Positions 18,367-28,343 of a DNA stretch of 64,000 nucleotides are shown here, one piece after another. The translations under genes and the position numbers were made by a program. The DNA is from Leptotrichia trevisanii DSM 22070 (GTDB lineage Bacteria > Fusobacteriota > Fusobacteriia > Fusobacteriales > Leptotrichiaceae): positions 23,336 to 87,335 of the forward strand of contig NZ_AXVL01000017.1 in the NCBI RefSeq assembly GCF_000482505.1, written 5' to 3'. Position 1 is the stretch's first letter; each line of letters starts with the position of its first letter. The notes under the pieces were generated by a model. It did no database searches. It saw nothing but the letters and a program-made list of their open reading frames with translations, and was not told where the DNA came from.

Positions 18367-19899
18367 CTAATACTCTGAACATTTTATAATCAGTTGCAGT
18401 ATAAAAATTATAATTCCAAATATCATCCAGAAATTTGACTTTTTTCTTTTATAAGTTTCTTCCTTTATATTTCTGCCTTTAGAATTTTTTTCTATAAAAT
18501 ATCTCAAATCGTTATCGTATTCAATTTCATAATTTTTTTCTGAAATTTTATCGCCCGTATATTCTCCCATTTCTTCCAGAAAATCCTGTGCATCTCTTAT
18601 TGCTTCTCTCCCAAGTTCAATCAATCCTGTTTCATTTAATACTTTAAATGCCCATTCCTTTGATTTATTCCCACTTTCCTGTCTATTATTGTAATATATC
18701 ATATCGCTAATTGCAGGAGCATATTTCATATTAGCGACTTTTTCATATAGCTTGTATGCTTCCTCTTCATCCTTACTGCATTCATAAAGTATCCCAAGTT
18801 CATAAATAGATTTTGCATCTCCCAGTTCCTGCCCAATTTTATACCATTTTTCAGCTTCTTTCTCATTTTCTTCAACCGTATCAAAATATTTCCCCAGTTC
18901 ATAAGCCGCCTCTTTCACTCCTAGAGAATAAGCCTTTTTATACATATCTTTGGCTTTTTCTCCATTGCCTGCAACATAATATGATTTTGCAAGCAACAAA
19001 TATCCTCTTTCATTATATTGTGCCGCTTCAAGAAACAGTTTTTGAGCATTTCCCTTATCTCTCTTTTCCAAAAGTTCATTTCCCTGATTAATCAGTTCCA
19101 CGTATTTTCTGTCTTTTTCATTTCCAAGCATAAATTCAATATTCTTGATTATTTCAGAATTCAATCCCATAATTTGCTTTTCATTTAACAATTTTTCCTG
19201 CCATTCTAGTATTTTTTCTCTTTTATTCTGCTTAAAGTAAATTCTTACAAGATTGTATATTAATTCAGCATTTTTTGTATCAGCAATTTTTAGATAAATA
19301 CTTTCTGCTTCTTCATAATCCTTCTTTTCTTCAGCAATTTTTCCTAGCCTAATTATTGAATTAATTTCGCTATTTTTTGCACCCTCGTTATACTAGTCCT
19401 GTGCAAGCTCATCATTTTCCGCTCCCTCTTCAATCATTCCAAGATAATAAGCCGCTTCTTTTACTCCATCATTGTACGCAAAATTGAACATATTAATCGC
19501 ATTTTGTATATCCTTTTTACAATAATAATAAAATTTACCCAGCTCATAATTCCCACTCATCTTCAATCCTGCTGCTCTTTCCAGCTCTTTCTTTGCCCTC
19601 TCAAAATTTCCCAGAATTATACTTTGATGTGCAAAAAAAATACTTTTCTGATACTCTTCATTTCTTTCTTCTTCATTTCCTTCATAATTTTGTGAATAAT
19701 CCACTTCAACAATATCATCTATTGAAACAACCCTATGCCCAAATCTATCCACATTATCTGATTCCTCTTCATTTTCCCTGTTTTCTTTTTTTCTCGAAAA
19801 ATCATCAAATTCATACATTTTTTTACGATTTCTAAAATTCATTATTATCAAAATTACAATTCCGATAACTACGATTAATACCGATATTAATATTTCCAT
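18367..19899 (-). pseudogene. Sel1/TPR-repeat membrane protein interrupted by an in-frame TAG
   Basis: One frame runs from the ATG at 19899 (GGGAG 8 bases upstream) to 18367, broken only by a TAG at 19393-19395. Before it lie an N-terminal membrane helix (MEILISVLIVVIGIVILIIM), an acidic linker and the first Sel1-like repeats; after it come more repeats (YLLAKSYYVAGNGEKAKDMYKKA, AAYELGKYFDTVEENEKEAEKWYKIG) and a C-terminal hydrophobic segment. The stop falls where Sel1 repeats have Trp (AEKWY; here AQD-stop-YNEGA), so TGG to TAG is the likely change. No ribosome-binding site supports a restart at 19191. Sel1 proteins scaffold protein contacts, often at the envelope. Confidence 0.75.
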
Positions 19900-19969
19900 A
19901 CACTTTCTCCCTGCTGTTAAAACTTCTTTTTTACTTGGCAATATTCATTGTATTCACGATTTTTATCCT

Positions 19970-20599
19970 TTATTTCCCTAATTCTTTCACATCATATTTC
20001 CTCATATTTTCATATTCATAAGACTGATTAATCCCTTTCATGAATATATCTCTGCTTTCCACATCTTCCGTCAAATTCTCCTTCAAAAGAAATTTCAATT
20101 CCAAATCATTAACCACACTTCTTTTCATTGCCGATAAATAATCATTTCTATTAATATTTTGCCAATTCACACACATTCCAAGACTTCTTATCAACATCTG
20201 ATCCAGCCAAATCCTAGTAGCTCTCCCATTTCCCTCATAAAACGGATGCATTATATTCATCTCAACATATTTCTCAATTATTTCCTCAAAATTATTTTCA
20301 GGCATTTTAGAAACTGTCTTTAAATTATCTTCAAGATACATCGCACGACAAAATACAGTATCGCCTTTCCGAATATCATGTTCCCGTATTTTTCCTGCAG
20401 TTCCATAACATTCTTGAAACAAATACCGATGTATTTCCTTCAATCCTTCAAAAGTTCCCACTTGAATTTTTTTCAATATCCCATTATCAAATAACTCTTT
20501 TGCCCTTTTTTTACTCAAAAATTCTTCATCATCTTGTGAAACTAACCTTTTTAAAATTTTGTCACTTTCGTTTTCCCAAATGTATTTATTATTTGCCAT
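19970..20599 (-). CDS. Fic-domain AMP transferase, class III (self-inhibited)
   Basis: Fic enzymes transfer AMP from ATP to target hydroxyls. The 209 residues contain the core motif HPFYEGNGRATR at 118-129, with the catalytic histidine and the phosphate-binding GNGR. Near the C terminus, SYEYEN at 193-198 fits the S-x-x-x-E-(G/N) inhibitory motif found at the C terminus of class III Fic proteins such as Neisseria NmFic. This means no separate antitoxin is needed, and none is visible. It lies between the Sel1 gene and a membrane protein on the same strand. Targets of class III enzymes studied include DNA gyrase and topoisomerase IV; the target here is unknown. Confidence 0.88.
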   Translation of the reverse strand: MANNKYIWENESDKILKRLVSQDDEEFLSKKRAKELFDNGILKKIQVGTFEGLKEIHRYLFQECYGTAGKIREHDIRKGDTVFCRAMYLEDNLKTVSKMPENNFEEIIEKYVEMNIMHPFYEGNGRATRIWLDQMLIRSLGMCVNWQNINRNDYLSAMKRSVVNDLELKFLLKENLTEDVESRDIFMKGINQSYEYENMRKYDVKELGK

Positions 20600-20628
20600 T
20601 TGCTTTTCCTGCTTTCATAAAATTATTC

Positions 20629-21531
20629 TTATTTTTGAAAAACCATTGAATTATATAATGCCTCAAATAAAGGAAGTTTTACTATCGCTGTTGCCCTTTC
20701 AGAAAAAATTATTTCATCTTCTCTTGTTTTTATTTCTAACATTCCTCCAAAATTTCTGGAAACTTTTATTGGCTGTAGTCTATTCCACGGATAAATTGCA
20801 CCATCCACAACTAATCCTTCTTTTTTTATTATCAACTTATTATTTGGATTTTCAAAAACTTTACGAGCTTCATTTTGAAGTCTGTCAAGAGGCACAACTT
20901 TATCTCTCATAGCACGATAAACTCTATCTCTACGCTTTCCAAGAAAATCTCTTTTACGGTAATCAGCTTTTATGTCTTCTTCTGAACGTACGCCAAAAAC
21001 TTCTTCCCCATCTGAATTTATAATTTCTTTGGAAACAGGTATTCTGTCAAGCAGATGATTTTTTAGAAGACTTTGTATAGTTTGTGATGGAAAAGCTATT
21101 TCAGATATTGTTCTCCAGTAATTCTTATTATTTCTATAAGCCAGGAAATCCCCTGAATATGTTGTTATTATAAAATATTCCAAAGATTTATAATCTATAT
21201 CTTCATTTTCAACATTTGTAACAAAAGTATTTTCCTTCAATTCCACAGTTCTTATCCCATTAAACAATATCGTCATCAATATCGAAAAACAGCAAAATAC
21301 CGAAACTATCACACCAAGCATCGCCACTTGAAAAAAAGGCATCAAAATCCCACAAATTCCACCAATAATAACCCATTTTATTAAATTTCTATACGTAACT
21401 GTGCTAAATTTTATAAACACTTTCTGATTGTCTGAAATATCCACACAGTTTACTATTTTTTCTTCTTTCCTCCCTAATTCTGATTGCTCTCTCATTCTTT
21501 CCATTTCTACGTAGCTTTTTTCATTTTGCAT
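20629..21531 (-). CDS. Membrane protein of unknown function
   Basis: A 300-residue protein not recognised. It has a charged N-terminal 45 residues, two adjacent membrane helices (about residues 52-90: WVIIGGICGILMPFFQ and VIVSVFCCFSILMTILF), and a long cytosolic part. The last 70 residues (KLIIKKEGLVVDGAIYPWNRL, GGMLEIKTREDEIIFSERATAIVKLPLF) resemble the bacterial PH-like YcxB/PH_2 style of domain in pattern only. GGAGG lies upstream of the ATG. It is 29 bases upstream of the Fic gene and may be cotranscribed with it. Confidence 0.6.
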   Translation of the reverse strand: MQNEKSYVEMERMREQSELGRKEEKIVNCVDISDNQKVFIKFSTVTYRNLIKWVIIGGICGILMPFFQVAMLGVIVSVFCCFSILMTILFNGIRTVELKENTFVTNVENEDIDYKSLEYFIITTYSGDFLAYRNNKNYWRTISEIAFPSQTIQSLLKNHLLDRIPVSKEIINSDGEEVFGVRSEEDIKADYRKRDFLGKRRDRVYRAMRDKVVPLDRLQNEARKVFENPNNKLIIKKEGLVVDGAIYPWNRLQPIKVSRNFGGMLEIKTREDEIIFSERATAIVKLPLFEALYNSMVFQK

Positions 21532-21616
21532 AATTTTTATCCTCCTAAGTTTTTTGTATTTTTATTTAAAAATTATTTTTTATTCCTTTTAAATTTTTTC
21601 CAAATGAAATTAAATC

Positions 21617-23548
21617 CTATTCCAAACTCTCCAACTCCCCACTTTTCACATCCCACTCTTCCATCTTCTCCATCTCTTCTTCTTCCAGCCTGTCCAGTTT
21701 TTCCTGCACTTCCATAAGTTTTTCCACATTATTTTCTTTTCCAGCTTTTTCGTATTCAGCATTCAAGTTTTCTCTAATTTCTGTGATTTTTTCCATTTCC
21801 TTTTCCAGTTTCTCAATATCACGGTTCAATTTTGCGATTTTTCTTGACTGCTCCTTCTGCTCCTGATATGAGAGTTTTTTCTCTTCCTTCGTTTCGATGT
21901 CTGTTCCTTGAGAATCTGATTTTGCTGTTTTTAGGCTTTCTTTATAGTCTTCGTAATTTCCTTTGAATTTTGTCAATCCGTTTTCATCAAGGCAGTAAAT
22001 TGTGTTACAGACTGTGTCTAAAAAGTGTCTGTTGTGGGAAACAACTAGCATTGTTCCGTCAAAATCCTCCAAAGCGTCCTCCAGCACTTCGATGGAATAA
22101 ACATCCAGATGGTTTGTAGGCTCATCTAAAATCAAAAAGTTGGCTTTTTCCATGTAAAGTTTCAAAAATGCCACACGAACTCTTTCCCCACCGCTTAGCA
22201 TACTGATTTTTTTCTGTACATCGTCGCCTGAAAACAAAAATCCACCTGCGAGTGTTCGCAAGTATTCTTCCGTCAAATCAAGTGAATTATTTATTTCCTG
22301 TAAAATTGTGCTTTCCTGTGAAAATTCCTGATGATTCTGATCATAATATCCGATTTTTAGCCTTGTTCCAAACTCAATTTCCCCTGTATCCTTCGGCAAC
22401 TTATCCAAAAGTATTTTTAGAAGTGTAGATTTCCCAATCCCATTTTTCCCAATAATTCCTACTCTTTCTCCACGGAAAAGTTCAAAATTTATATTATTCA
22501 AAACTTTTTTCCCATCAAAGCTTTTAGACAAATTTCTAACTTTTAGCACATTTTCCCCGCTCATTTTAGCCGCTTCAAATTTTAGCCTCATTCTTTGCGG
22601 ATTAAATACAGGATCTTCCATTCTCTCAATTCTATCCAGTATTTTTTGTCGTCCTTTCGCCTGTCTTGCCTTTATTCCAGCTCGAAATCTGTCAATATAT
22701 TCCTCCATTTTCTTAATTTTTTCCTGTTCCTTCTCATATCTCTTGATTTCCCCCTTCAAAATCATCTCTTTTTGAAGAATAAACGATGAAAAGTTGCCAT
22801 CATACTTATGCAATTTTTTATTTTCCAACTCAAAAATTTTTGTACAGACATTATCCAAAAATATTCTATCGTGAGAAACAAGCAAAAACGCCTTATTATA
22901 CTTTTTCAAATAATCCTCAAGCCACTCAATCGAAATCAAGTCCAGATGGTTTGTTGGCTCGTCCAGAATCAGCAAGTCAGGTTCAGATAAAAGCAGTTTT
23001 GCAAGCGAAACACGTGTCCTTTCTCCACCGCTCAAATCCTGCAATAGCAAATTCTCGTATTCCCCAGTAAGCTCAAGCCCTGTAAGCACCTGTTTAATCT
23101 TGTATTCAATCTCATAACCATTTTTTGCCTCGTAAATATAAGAAAGTTCAGCAGACTTGTTAATCAGCTTTTCCATTTCATCCTCATCTGCTGTTCCCAT
23201 AAGCATATTAACCTTCTGAATCTCGTCCCAAATTTTTCTCTCTTCCTCAAAAATAGTCATCATTTCCTCATAAATCGTATTTTTTTCATCTGAAAACTCG
23301 GTATTCTGCGACAAATACCCAATTTTGGTAGCCCCACTTTTCACAATTTCCCCAAACTCATTAAGATTATTCTCATTCCCATCAATCCGCTCTTCTCCCA
23401 AAAGCATCCTGATAATCGTAGACTTTCCAGCCCCATTTACGCCCACAAGCCCAATCTTATCCTTTTCTTCAATCGTAAAATTAACATCTCTCAAAATATA
23501 TTCCCCTGCAAATTGCTTATATACCTTGTTAAACTGAACTAAACTCAT
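21617..23548 (-). CDS. ABC-F family ATPase
   Basis: A soluble protein with two ABC ATPase domains and no membrane part, as in translation factors and ribosome-protection proteins of the ABC-F group. From the chosen start at 23548 (MSLVQFNKVY, AAAGGA upstream) it has Walker A GVNGAGKST at 36-44, LSGGERTR, ILDEPTNHLD, an inter-domain linker rich in charged helices, a second GKNGIGKST, LSGGERVR and ILDEPTNHLD, and a C-terminal coiled coil of Lys/Glu-rich heptads. The 643-residue length and coiled coil suit the Uup/YkpA/YdiF-like group. Whether it is housekeeping or protects from an antibiotic is not visible. Confidence 0.88.
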   Translation of the reverse strand: MSLVQFNKVYKQFAGEYILRDVNFTIEEKDKIGLVGVNGAGKSTIIRMLLGEERIDGNENNLNEFGEIVKSGATKIGYLSQNTEFSDEKNTIYEEMMTIFEEERKIWDEIQKVNMLMGTADEDEMEKLINKSAELSYIYEAKNGYEIEYKIKQVLTGLELTGEYENLLLQDLSGGERTRVSLAKLLLSEPDLLILDEPTNHLDLISIEWLEDYLKKYNKAFLLVSHDRIFLDNVCTKIFELENKKLHKYDGNFSSFILQKEMILKGEIKRYEKEQEKIKKMEEYIDRFRAGIKARQAKGRQKILDRIERMEDPVFNPQRMRLKFEAAKMSGENVLKVRNLSKSFDGKKVLNNINFELFRGERVGIIGKNGIGKSTLLKILLDKLPKDTGEIEFGTRLKIGYYDQNHQEFSQESTILQEINNSLDLTEEYLRTLAGGFLFSGDDVQKKISMLSGGERVRVAFLKLYMEKANFLILDEPTNHLDVYSIEVLEDALEDFDGTMLVVSHNRHFLDTVCNTIYCLDENGLTKFKGNYEDYKESLKTAKSDSQGTDIETKEEKKLSYQEQKEQSRKIAKLNRDIEKLEKEMEKITEIRENLNAEYEKAGKENNVEKLMEVQEKLDRLEEEEMEKMEEWDVKSGELESLE

Positions 23549-23724
23549 TAAATATCCTTTCCTTTTCCCCATTTTTATCAAATTATTTTTATTTAAATTT
23601 ATTTTTAAATTATATCATTTTTGATATTTGTTTACAATGTTTGTGAAATTTTTGAAATCATATAAAATACAACAAAAATAAAAAAAGGCTCCATTCAATA
23701 AAAAACAAAGTCTTTTTTTAAATT

Positions 23725-24690
23725 TCAAACTCCTAAAACTTTACAATTTCTAACAAATAAAAACGAAATATCTTCAATCATTATCTCAGATTTAGCAACA
23801 AAAATTCCAGCCATTTTATCTATTTCTTTTAAAATTATTTTCTCGTTATCAAATCTTTCAATTATTCCAAATTTTTCAGAATATGATTTCTCATGCTCAA
23901 AATGTACTAATATTTTATTCTCAAAGCATTTTTTCAAAACTTCTTCTATTTTCATTTTTACAATATTTGGAAAAATTTCTTCTAAATTTATATCTTTTAC
24001 TTCTATTAAATTCATTCTATCGTTAATTTCTTCAATATCTGACATTTTTAATATAGTAAATTTATAATCGCCAAAAAATAAATCCTTCTCGTTAATCAAA
24101 ATATGATTATCGTCTTGAAAAATAATATCACCTAAAACATCCTCTAAATCATAAACTTTTATTAATTTATTTTTTTTAATTTCATCGTCTTCTACAATAA
24201 TATCTTTTATAACGTTTTTTCCTGCTCTTATAATTTTTACTCCGTATTTTCTTATAATTTCTTCTTCGTTTTCATCTTCTTCATCACAAAAATGAAACCA
24301 AAAAAACTCATCTGAATTTTTAATTAAATAGCCATTGTTATTCCAATCTCTATCATAAGAAATTTGTAATCTTATTTTATTTTTTACAAAATATTCAAAT
24401 AAATGTTCAAAAAAATTATCTTTTCTTAAAATAACAGTTTTTCCCTCATTGGAAAGTCTCTCTTTTATATTTTCCTTCATTAATTCTAAATACCATTTTT
24501 TTCTTCCTAATTTCTTTAATTCTTCATCTTTTAAAAATTTGTATCCTTCATACTTTCCGTAAGGGTTAATTGATGTGAAAATATGAAATTTACTACTATT
24601 TCCAATATAATTCCCAACAGAAAATCTATCTCCTAAACGTGAATACTCTAGCAACTCATCTTTCCCAATTTTCTCTAAAATCTTTTTCAT
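23725..24690 (-). CDS. Hypothetical protein with two similar segments
   Basis: A 321-residue acidic protein, not recognised, with no signal peptide or membrane segment. Two stretches look related: one near residues 94-170 (FEYFVKNKIRLQISYDRDWNN..GYLIKN) and one near 250-315 (CFENKILVHFEHEKSYSEKFGIIERFDN), each a helix followed by beta strands ending in I-x-I-E/D-D. This suggests an internal duplication of a small beta domain, perhaps of the SH3-like type. It lies between the ABC-F and MFS genes with gaps on both sides. No function is proposed. Confidence 0.55.
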   Translation of the reverse strand: MKKILEKIGKDELLEYSRLGDRFSVGNYIGNSSKFHIFTSINPYGKYEGYKFLKDEELKKLGRKKWYLELMKENIKERLSNEGKTVILRKDNFFEHLFEYFVKNKIRLQISYDRDWNNNGYLIKNSDEFFWFHFCDEEDENEEEIIRKYGVKIIRAGKNVIKDIIVEDDEIKKNKLIKVYDLEDVLGDIIFQDDNHILINEKDLFFGDYKFTILKMSDIEEINDRMNLIEVKDINLEEIFPNIVKMKIEEVLKKCFENKILVHFEHEKSYSEKFGIIERFDNEKIILKEIDKMAGIFVAKSEIMIEDISFLFVRNCKVLGV

Positions 24691-24871
24691 AAAATTCTCC
24701 TATTCTACAAAACTTTTACTCATTTGTAAAAGTCTAAAAACCCCGATAAACACAATATTTTTTAATGTTTAATTTCCTTATTTTTCTACACTCTTTGACA
24801 AGGAGTCTTGATTCCTTGCTATGCTACTCAATTTCTGCAACTTTTTACTCTTATAACTGGCTACAAATTAA

Positions 24872-26284
24872 TTATAACTCTTCCCTACTTTCATCAGATT
24901 TACCATTGACATTCTCTTCTCCACTTACATCATTCTCCTTTTCATCAGAATCCTCGTTTTTTCCTTTATTAGAATGAATAACGTATCTTGAGCCTGAAAA
25001 CATTATTTTTGAAAACATGCTTTTTATACGGCTGCTTCCCCCAGCGTACACAAATGTTTTTTCAAATGAATAAACCCTTGTTAATTCCAGCAATGAAAAC
25101 AATCTTAAAATAAATCCTATAACAAAGGCAAATCTTATTGTGTAAAATTGTTCTCCGAAAATATAAATTACCCCATTATTTATAAATTTTCCCAGTATCC
25201 CACCAAACAATCCTGCCAATATTGCTGAAAGCCCTGAAACCATCGCATAAGCTCCCACATAAGCATCAGCAGGCTCTCCTGAAACTTCCATCATCAAATT
25301 TAATAAACTTAATGTTATCGCTGTAAATCCTATCGCATCAATTACTGCGGCTGCAAAAAGCATTGACATTTTATTATCCTGAGTCATTGAAAAATACGTA
25401 AGCACATAATATGTTGTAAAAAATATTCCCATTCTAAGCATTGTCTTGTTTCCGTATTTATCAGACAATTTCCCATAAACTAGATAAAGTACACTTGACA
25501 ATATCGCTGTTAAAACTCCCATTTGGGAAATAAACATTGTATTTACACCAAGTATTTTTATCCTGTAATATTCTGTCATTGGCTTTAGAAATTCCCATGT
25601 AAACAGCCACACAGAAGCAAATTTTAGATAAACGACAAAATTTTTATTTTTAAATGCTGTCTTTATGCTCACTTTTTTCATATTTCTTTCTGAATCAGGC
25701 ACATAATGAAGACACATAAATATTGCTGAACCTATTGCTGAAAGTGACATTGCCGTTGTCAAGATAAGCATTGCATTTTTCCTGTCTGGCATTGATAAGA
25801 CATATCCATAAAACAAAGTGTAAACCACAGTAGACAACGATGAAAACAAATTACGTTTCCCAAAATATTTTCCCCTTTCCCTTTTATCAATAATCTTCGT
25901 CATCACAGCTGTCCAGACGTTATTTGAAAAAGGCGAAACAAGAGCGTAAATAAGCATTACCGCAAAATAGACTTCCTGCCTTCTTATATCAAAAAGAACA
26001 GCAAAAGGCATAACACAAATAACCAGCCTTGAAACAGTCGCCGCTATCACCATCGTCCTTTTTCTGCTCCCAAGCAGAAGATTTACCCGCTTAGTAAATA
26101 TCTGCAGTAAATATCCCGCAGTTGGCAATGATGATACAATTGATATAAAAAAAGAACTCATATTAAAATAAATCGCCAAACTCAAAAGTACAAAACTCTG
26201 CATCCCAACTGAATACCCGTTAAAGAACATAACCTCCAGTATCGCATATTTTTTCGTATTTTCTATTGAATGTTCCTTATCCAT
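24872..26284 (-). CDS. Major facilitator superfamily transporter
   Basis: A 470-residue integral membrane protein with about twelve hydrophobic segments and MFS features, such as the loop-2/3-like GSRKRTMVIAA and the central KLSDKYGNKTMLRMG loop. The C terminus is a long hydrophilic tail rich in Glu, Asp and Ser (about 35 residues). The substrate is unknown. The ATG at 26284 lies shortly after crcB on the same strand, about 80 bases away. Confidence 0.8.
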   Translation of the reverse strand: MDKEHSIENTKKYAILEVMFFNGYSVGMQSFVLLSLAIYFNMSSFFISIVSSLPTAGYLLQIFTKRVNLLLGSRKRTMVIAATVSRLVICVMPFAVLFDIRRQEVYFAVMLIYALVSPFSNNVWTAVMTKIIDKRERGKYFGKRNLFSSLSTVVYTLFYGYVLSMPDRKNAMLILTTAMSLSAIGSAIFMCLHYVPDSERNMKKVSIKTAFKNKNFVVYLKFASVWLFTWEFLKPMTEYYRIKILGVNTMFISQMGVLTAILSSVLYLVYGKLSDKYGNKTMLRMGIFFTTYYVLTYFSMTQDNKMSMLFAAAVIDAIGFTAITLSLLNLMMEVSGEPADAYVGAYAMVSGLSAILAGLFGGILGKFINNGVIYIFGEQFYTIRFAFVIGFILRLFSLLELTRVYSFEKTFVYAGGSSRIKSMFSKIMFSGSRYVIHSNKGKNEDSDEKENDVSGEENVNGKSDESREEL

Positions 26285-26363
26285 ATTAACTCCTTCACTA
26301 AATATTCAAGTTTTCTCATACCAAAATTTAATAAAAATATTCCAATTTTTTACATTACACTTT

Positions 26364-26723
26364 TTATGCCACTCTAACAATCCCTCTTCCAATAAAAACC
26401 CCCACAACCGACAGCACAACACTCAAAACCGCATATCCCAATGCAATCCCAGTATTTCCCTTCTCAATCAAATTATACGTTTCCAGCGAAAACGTAGAAA
26501 ATGTAGTAAATCCACCACAAATTCCCACTTTCAAAAACAAATTCCAATTCTCCGAAATCTCCCTGCCAGCCACCACCTCAACAACAACCCCAATCAATAT
26601 TGCGCCCAAAACATTCGTAACAAAAGTCTGTACAGGAAAACTCACTTTCAGGGGCACAGCACTAATCAAATAACGAAGAATCGCCCCAATTCCCCCACCA
26701 ATTCCAACCATCAAAAATTTCAT
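26364..26723 (-). CDS. crcB: Fluoride channel CrcB/Fluc
   Basis: A 119-residue, four-helix protein that exports fluoride as a dual-topology dimer. Diagnostic features are GIGGGIGAILRY at the N terminus, the pore asparagine in TNVLGAILIG, and GGFTTFSTFS, which holds the phenylalanine track and the sodium site. Only one copy is seen, as expected for the homodimeric type. No fluoride riboswitch is evident upstream, and the gene before it is closed off by a terminator. Confidence 0.93.
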   Translation of the reverse strand: MKFLMVGIGGGIGAILRYLISAVPLKVSFPVQTFVTNVLGAILIGVVVEVVAGREISENWNLFLKVGICGGFTTFSTFSLETYNLIEKGNTGIALGYAVLSVVLSVVGVFIGRGIVRVA

Positions 26724-26762
26724 TATTTACCATCCTTAATAATTAAAAATTTATATAAAAAG

Positions 26763-26823
26763 TAAAAAAAATTAGGCTTTTATGAGATAACTTTAAAAAT
26801 AAAATAGTCCCTTTGCCTAATTT
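26763..26823 (-). terminator. Terminator after the DUF937 gene
   Basis: AAATTAGGC and GCCTAATTT make a 9-bp stem around a long AT-rich loop, followed on the minus strand by TTTTTTTT counting from the stem end. It separates the DUF937 gene from crcB. Confidence 0.7.
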
Positions 26824-26844
26824 CATACTTATTTTTTACACTTT

Positions 26845-27423
26845 CTATTTTTTACCGCCAAAAAATTTCCCAACTAATCCCATTACATCGTCCACTACGT
26901 TTCCATCTTTATTTGCATCGAGCATATTTGTAATTGTGCTCATAATTCCACCTTCACCTGTGAAGTTTGCTGCAAGGTTTGAAGTTAAGTTTCCAATTCC
27001 TTGCACATCCAGATTATTTTCCTTTTTTTGCTGTCCCAATGCTCCTAATACAAGTGGAGCCAATGTTTGTAAGATTTTCATGCTTCCTTGATTATCAAGT
27101 CCGCTTGACTGTGAAACGGCATTGGCCACATTTTGTGTATTGTTTCCAAACAAATGTCCTAAAATTCCTGCACCATCCTTTAAATCAGGATTTTGCAAAT
27201 AACTTCCAAGATTGTTTAATACTGAACCGTCGTGCTGATTTAACGCATTGTTCAATCCTTCTGCCTTTTCACTGTTATTTGCATTTTTATTAACTGCTGC
27301 CAATATTGCAGGTAAAGCTGCCGCTACTCCATCTTTTACCTGTGTGCTGCTCCCTCCTATCTGTTCTGTCAATTTTCCTAGATCCTGTCCCTGTAAAAGT
27401 CCAAATAATGCTTCTAAATTCAT
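26845..27423 (-). CDS. DUF937 family protein
   Basis: A 192-residue protein with the DUF937/YidB-like pattern: Ala, Asn, Gly and Gln-rich amphipathic helices (VKDGVAAALPAILAAVNKNAN, GAGILGHLFGNNTQNVANAVSQSSGL) and a C-terminal DANKDGNVVDDVMGLVGKFFG, whose D-x-N-x-D-G part resembles a calcium-binding loop. No signal peptide. Function is unknown in the family. It is preceded by AGGAGG and follows the lipoprotein gene on the same strand with 41 bases between. Confidence 0.8.
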   Translation of the reverse strand: MNLEALFGLLQGQDLGKLTEQIGGSSTQVKDGVAAALPAILAAVNKNANNSEKAEGLNNALNQHDGSVLNNLGSYLQNPDLKDGAGILGHLFGNNTQNVANAVSQSSGLDNQGSMKILQTLAPLVLGALGQQKKENNLDVQGIGNLTSNLAANFTGEGGIMSTITNMLDANKDGNVVDDVMGLVGKFFGGKK

Positions 27424-27464
27424 CTTCCCTCCTATTTTTTCTTTTATTTCTTAAATTATTGTTT

Positions 27465-28115
27465 TTATTTAAAGTTTACTGCCACTTTAGTGTTCTTTTC
27501 ATCATTATTCCTAAAATTTAAGTTTTGAATGCTTGTTACAGCGTTTTCAGTTTCTGACTCCCTCGCATAAAATACAAATTCACTTGTTACAGAGTCTATC
27601 TGTATTCCATAAGTTATTCCATTTGTATATGTCAACAGACTTGACAGTTCCTTATCTCCCAAATTTGCCAAAATCTTGGTATAAATTGCTCTTGCTTCAG
27701 CTTCCTTGATGTTTTCATCAGATACTTGTATCAGATTAATTACCATATTTTCAATTATTGCAAGATTGGCCCCATCCACCTTTCCTACCTTTAAAAATAT
27801 GCTTGTAGCACTTATTCCGCTGTAATCCAGTGCATAAATAGCATCTCCCTTTGAATGTATTTTAGCATAATAGTAGTTCTTGTTTTCATACACCAATTTT
27901 TCAAAATCTCCAATACTTATTTTATTATCTTTAGACTTTTTAGAGAAAGTTTCAATTATTTTTTCAATTGAATTATTTGAAAAAATATTCTCCTTTGCAG
28001 CTTTATTCTGTATATTTTCTGAATTTTTCTTTTTCTCCTGACTCTCCTTTTTACCACAGTTAGTCATAAAAATAAATAAAAAAAGCAAAAATACAACTCT
28101 ACTTTTATTCAACAT
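27465..28115 (-). CDS. Lipoprotein of unknown function
   Basis: From the ATG at 28115 the 216-residue product has a lipoprotein signal with the modified cysteine at residue 20 (FIFMTNCGKKES) followed by a Lys/Glu/Ser/Asn spacer. The frame also has a GTG four codons earlier, but that lies inside the AGGTGG ribosome-binding site of the ATG. The body (residues 50-216) is a mixed alpha/beta domain I do not recognise. It probably forms a unit with the DUF937 gene. Confidence 0.7.
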   Translation of the reverse strand: MLNKSRVVFLLFLFIFMTNCGKKESQEKKKNSENIQNKAAKENIFSNNSIEKIIETFSKKSKDNKISIGDFEKLVYENKNYYYAKIHSKGDAIYALDYSGISATSIFLKVGKVDGANLAIIENMVINLIQVSDENIKEAEARAIYTKILANLGDKELSSLLTYTNGITYGIQIDSVTSEFVFYARESETENAVTSIQNLNFRNNDEKNTKVAVNFK

Positions 28116-28267
28116 TTTTACTACCACCTAATTTTATATACTTAAACTTCTCCAAAACCGAATCAGCCTAAAATTTATTACAGTAATCAATTCTTTATTT
28201 GTAGCAATACAATTTTGAAGCAATTTTATACATTATACAATATTATTCTTAATTTTTCCATATTTTT

Positions 28268-28319
28268 TCAAAAAAAAAGACTATCTAAAAATAAGTTATA
28301 CTCATTTTAAATAGTCTTA
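28268..28319 (-). terminator. Terminator of the rpsF-ssb-rpsR operon
   Basis: AAGACTAT and ATAGTCTT form an 8-bp stem around an AT-rich loop, followed in the minus direction by nine T. It lies 25 bases after the rpsR stop. Confidence 0.8.
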
Positions 28320-28343
28320 AAAATTTATAAAAACAAAAACTTC

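Noticed and set aside
18367..19191. Separate gene starting at TTG 19191
   Set aside because: The frame is open further upstream up to the TAG at 19393, encodes repeat sequence throughout, and no ribosome-binding site precedes the TTG.
26724..26844. Fluoride riboswitch before crcB
   Set aside because: The gap holds only a terminator and AT-rich sequence; the pseudoknot motif is not apparent.
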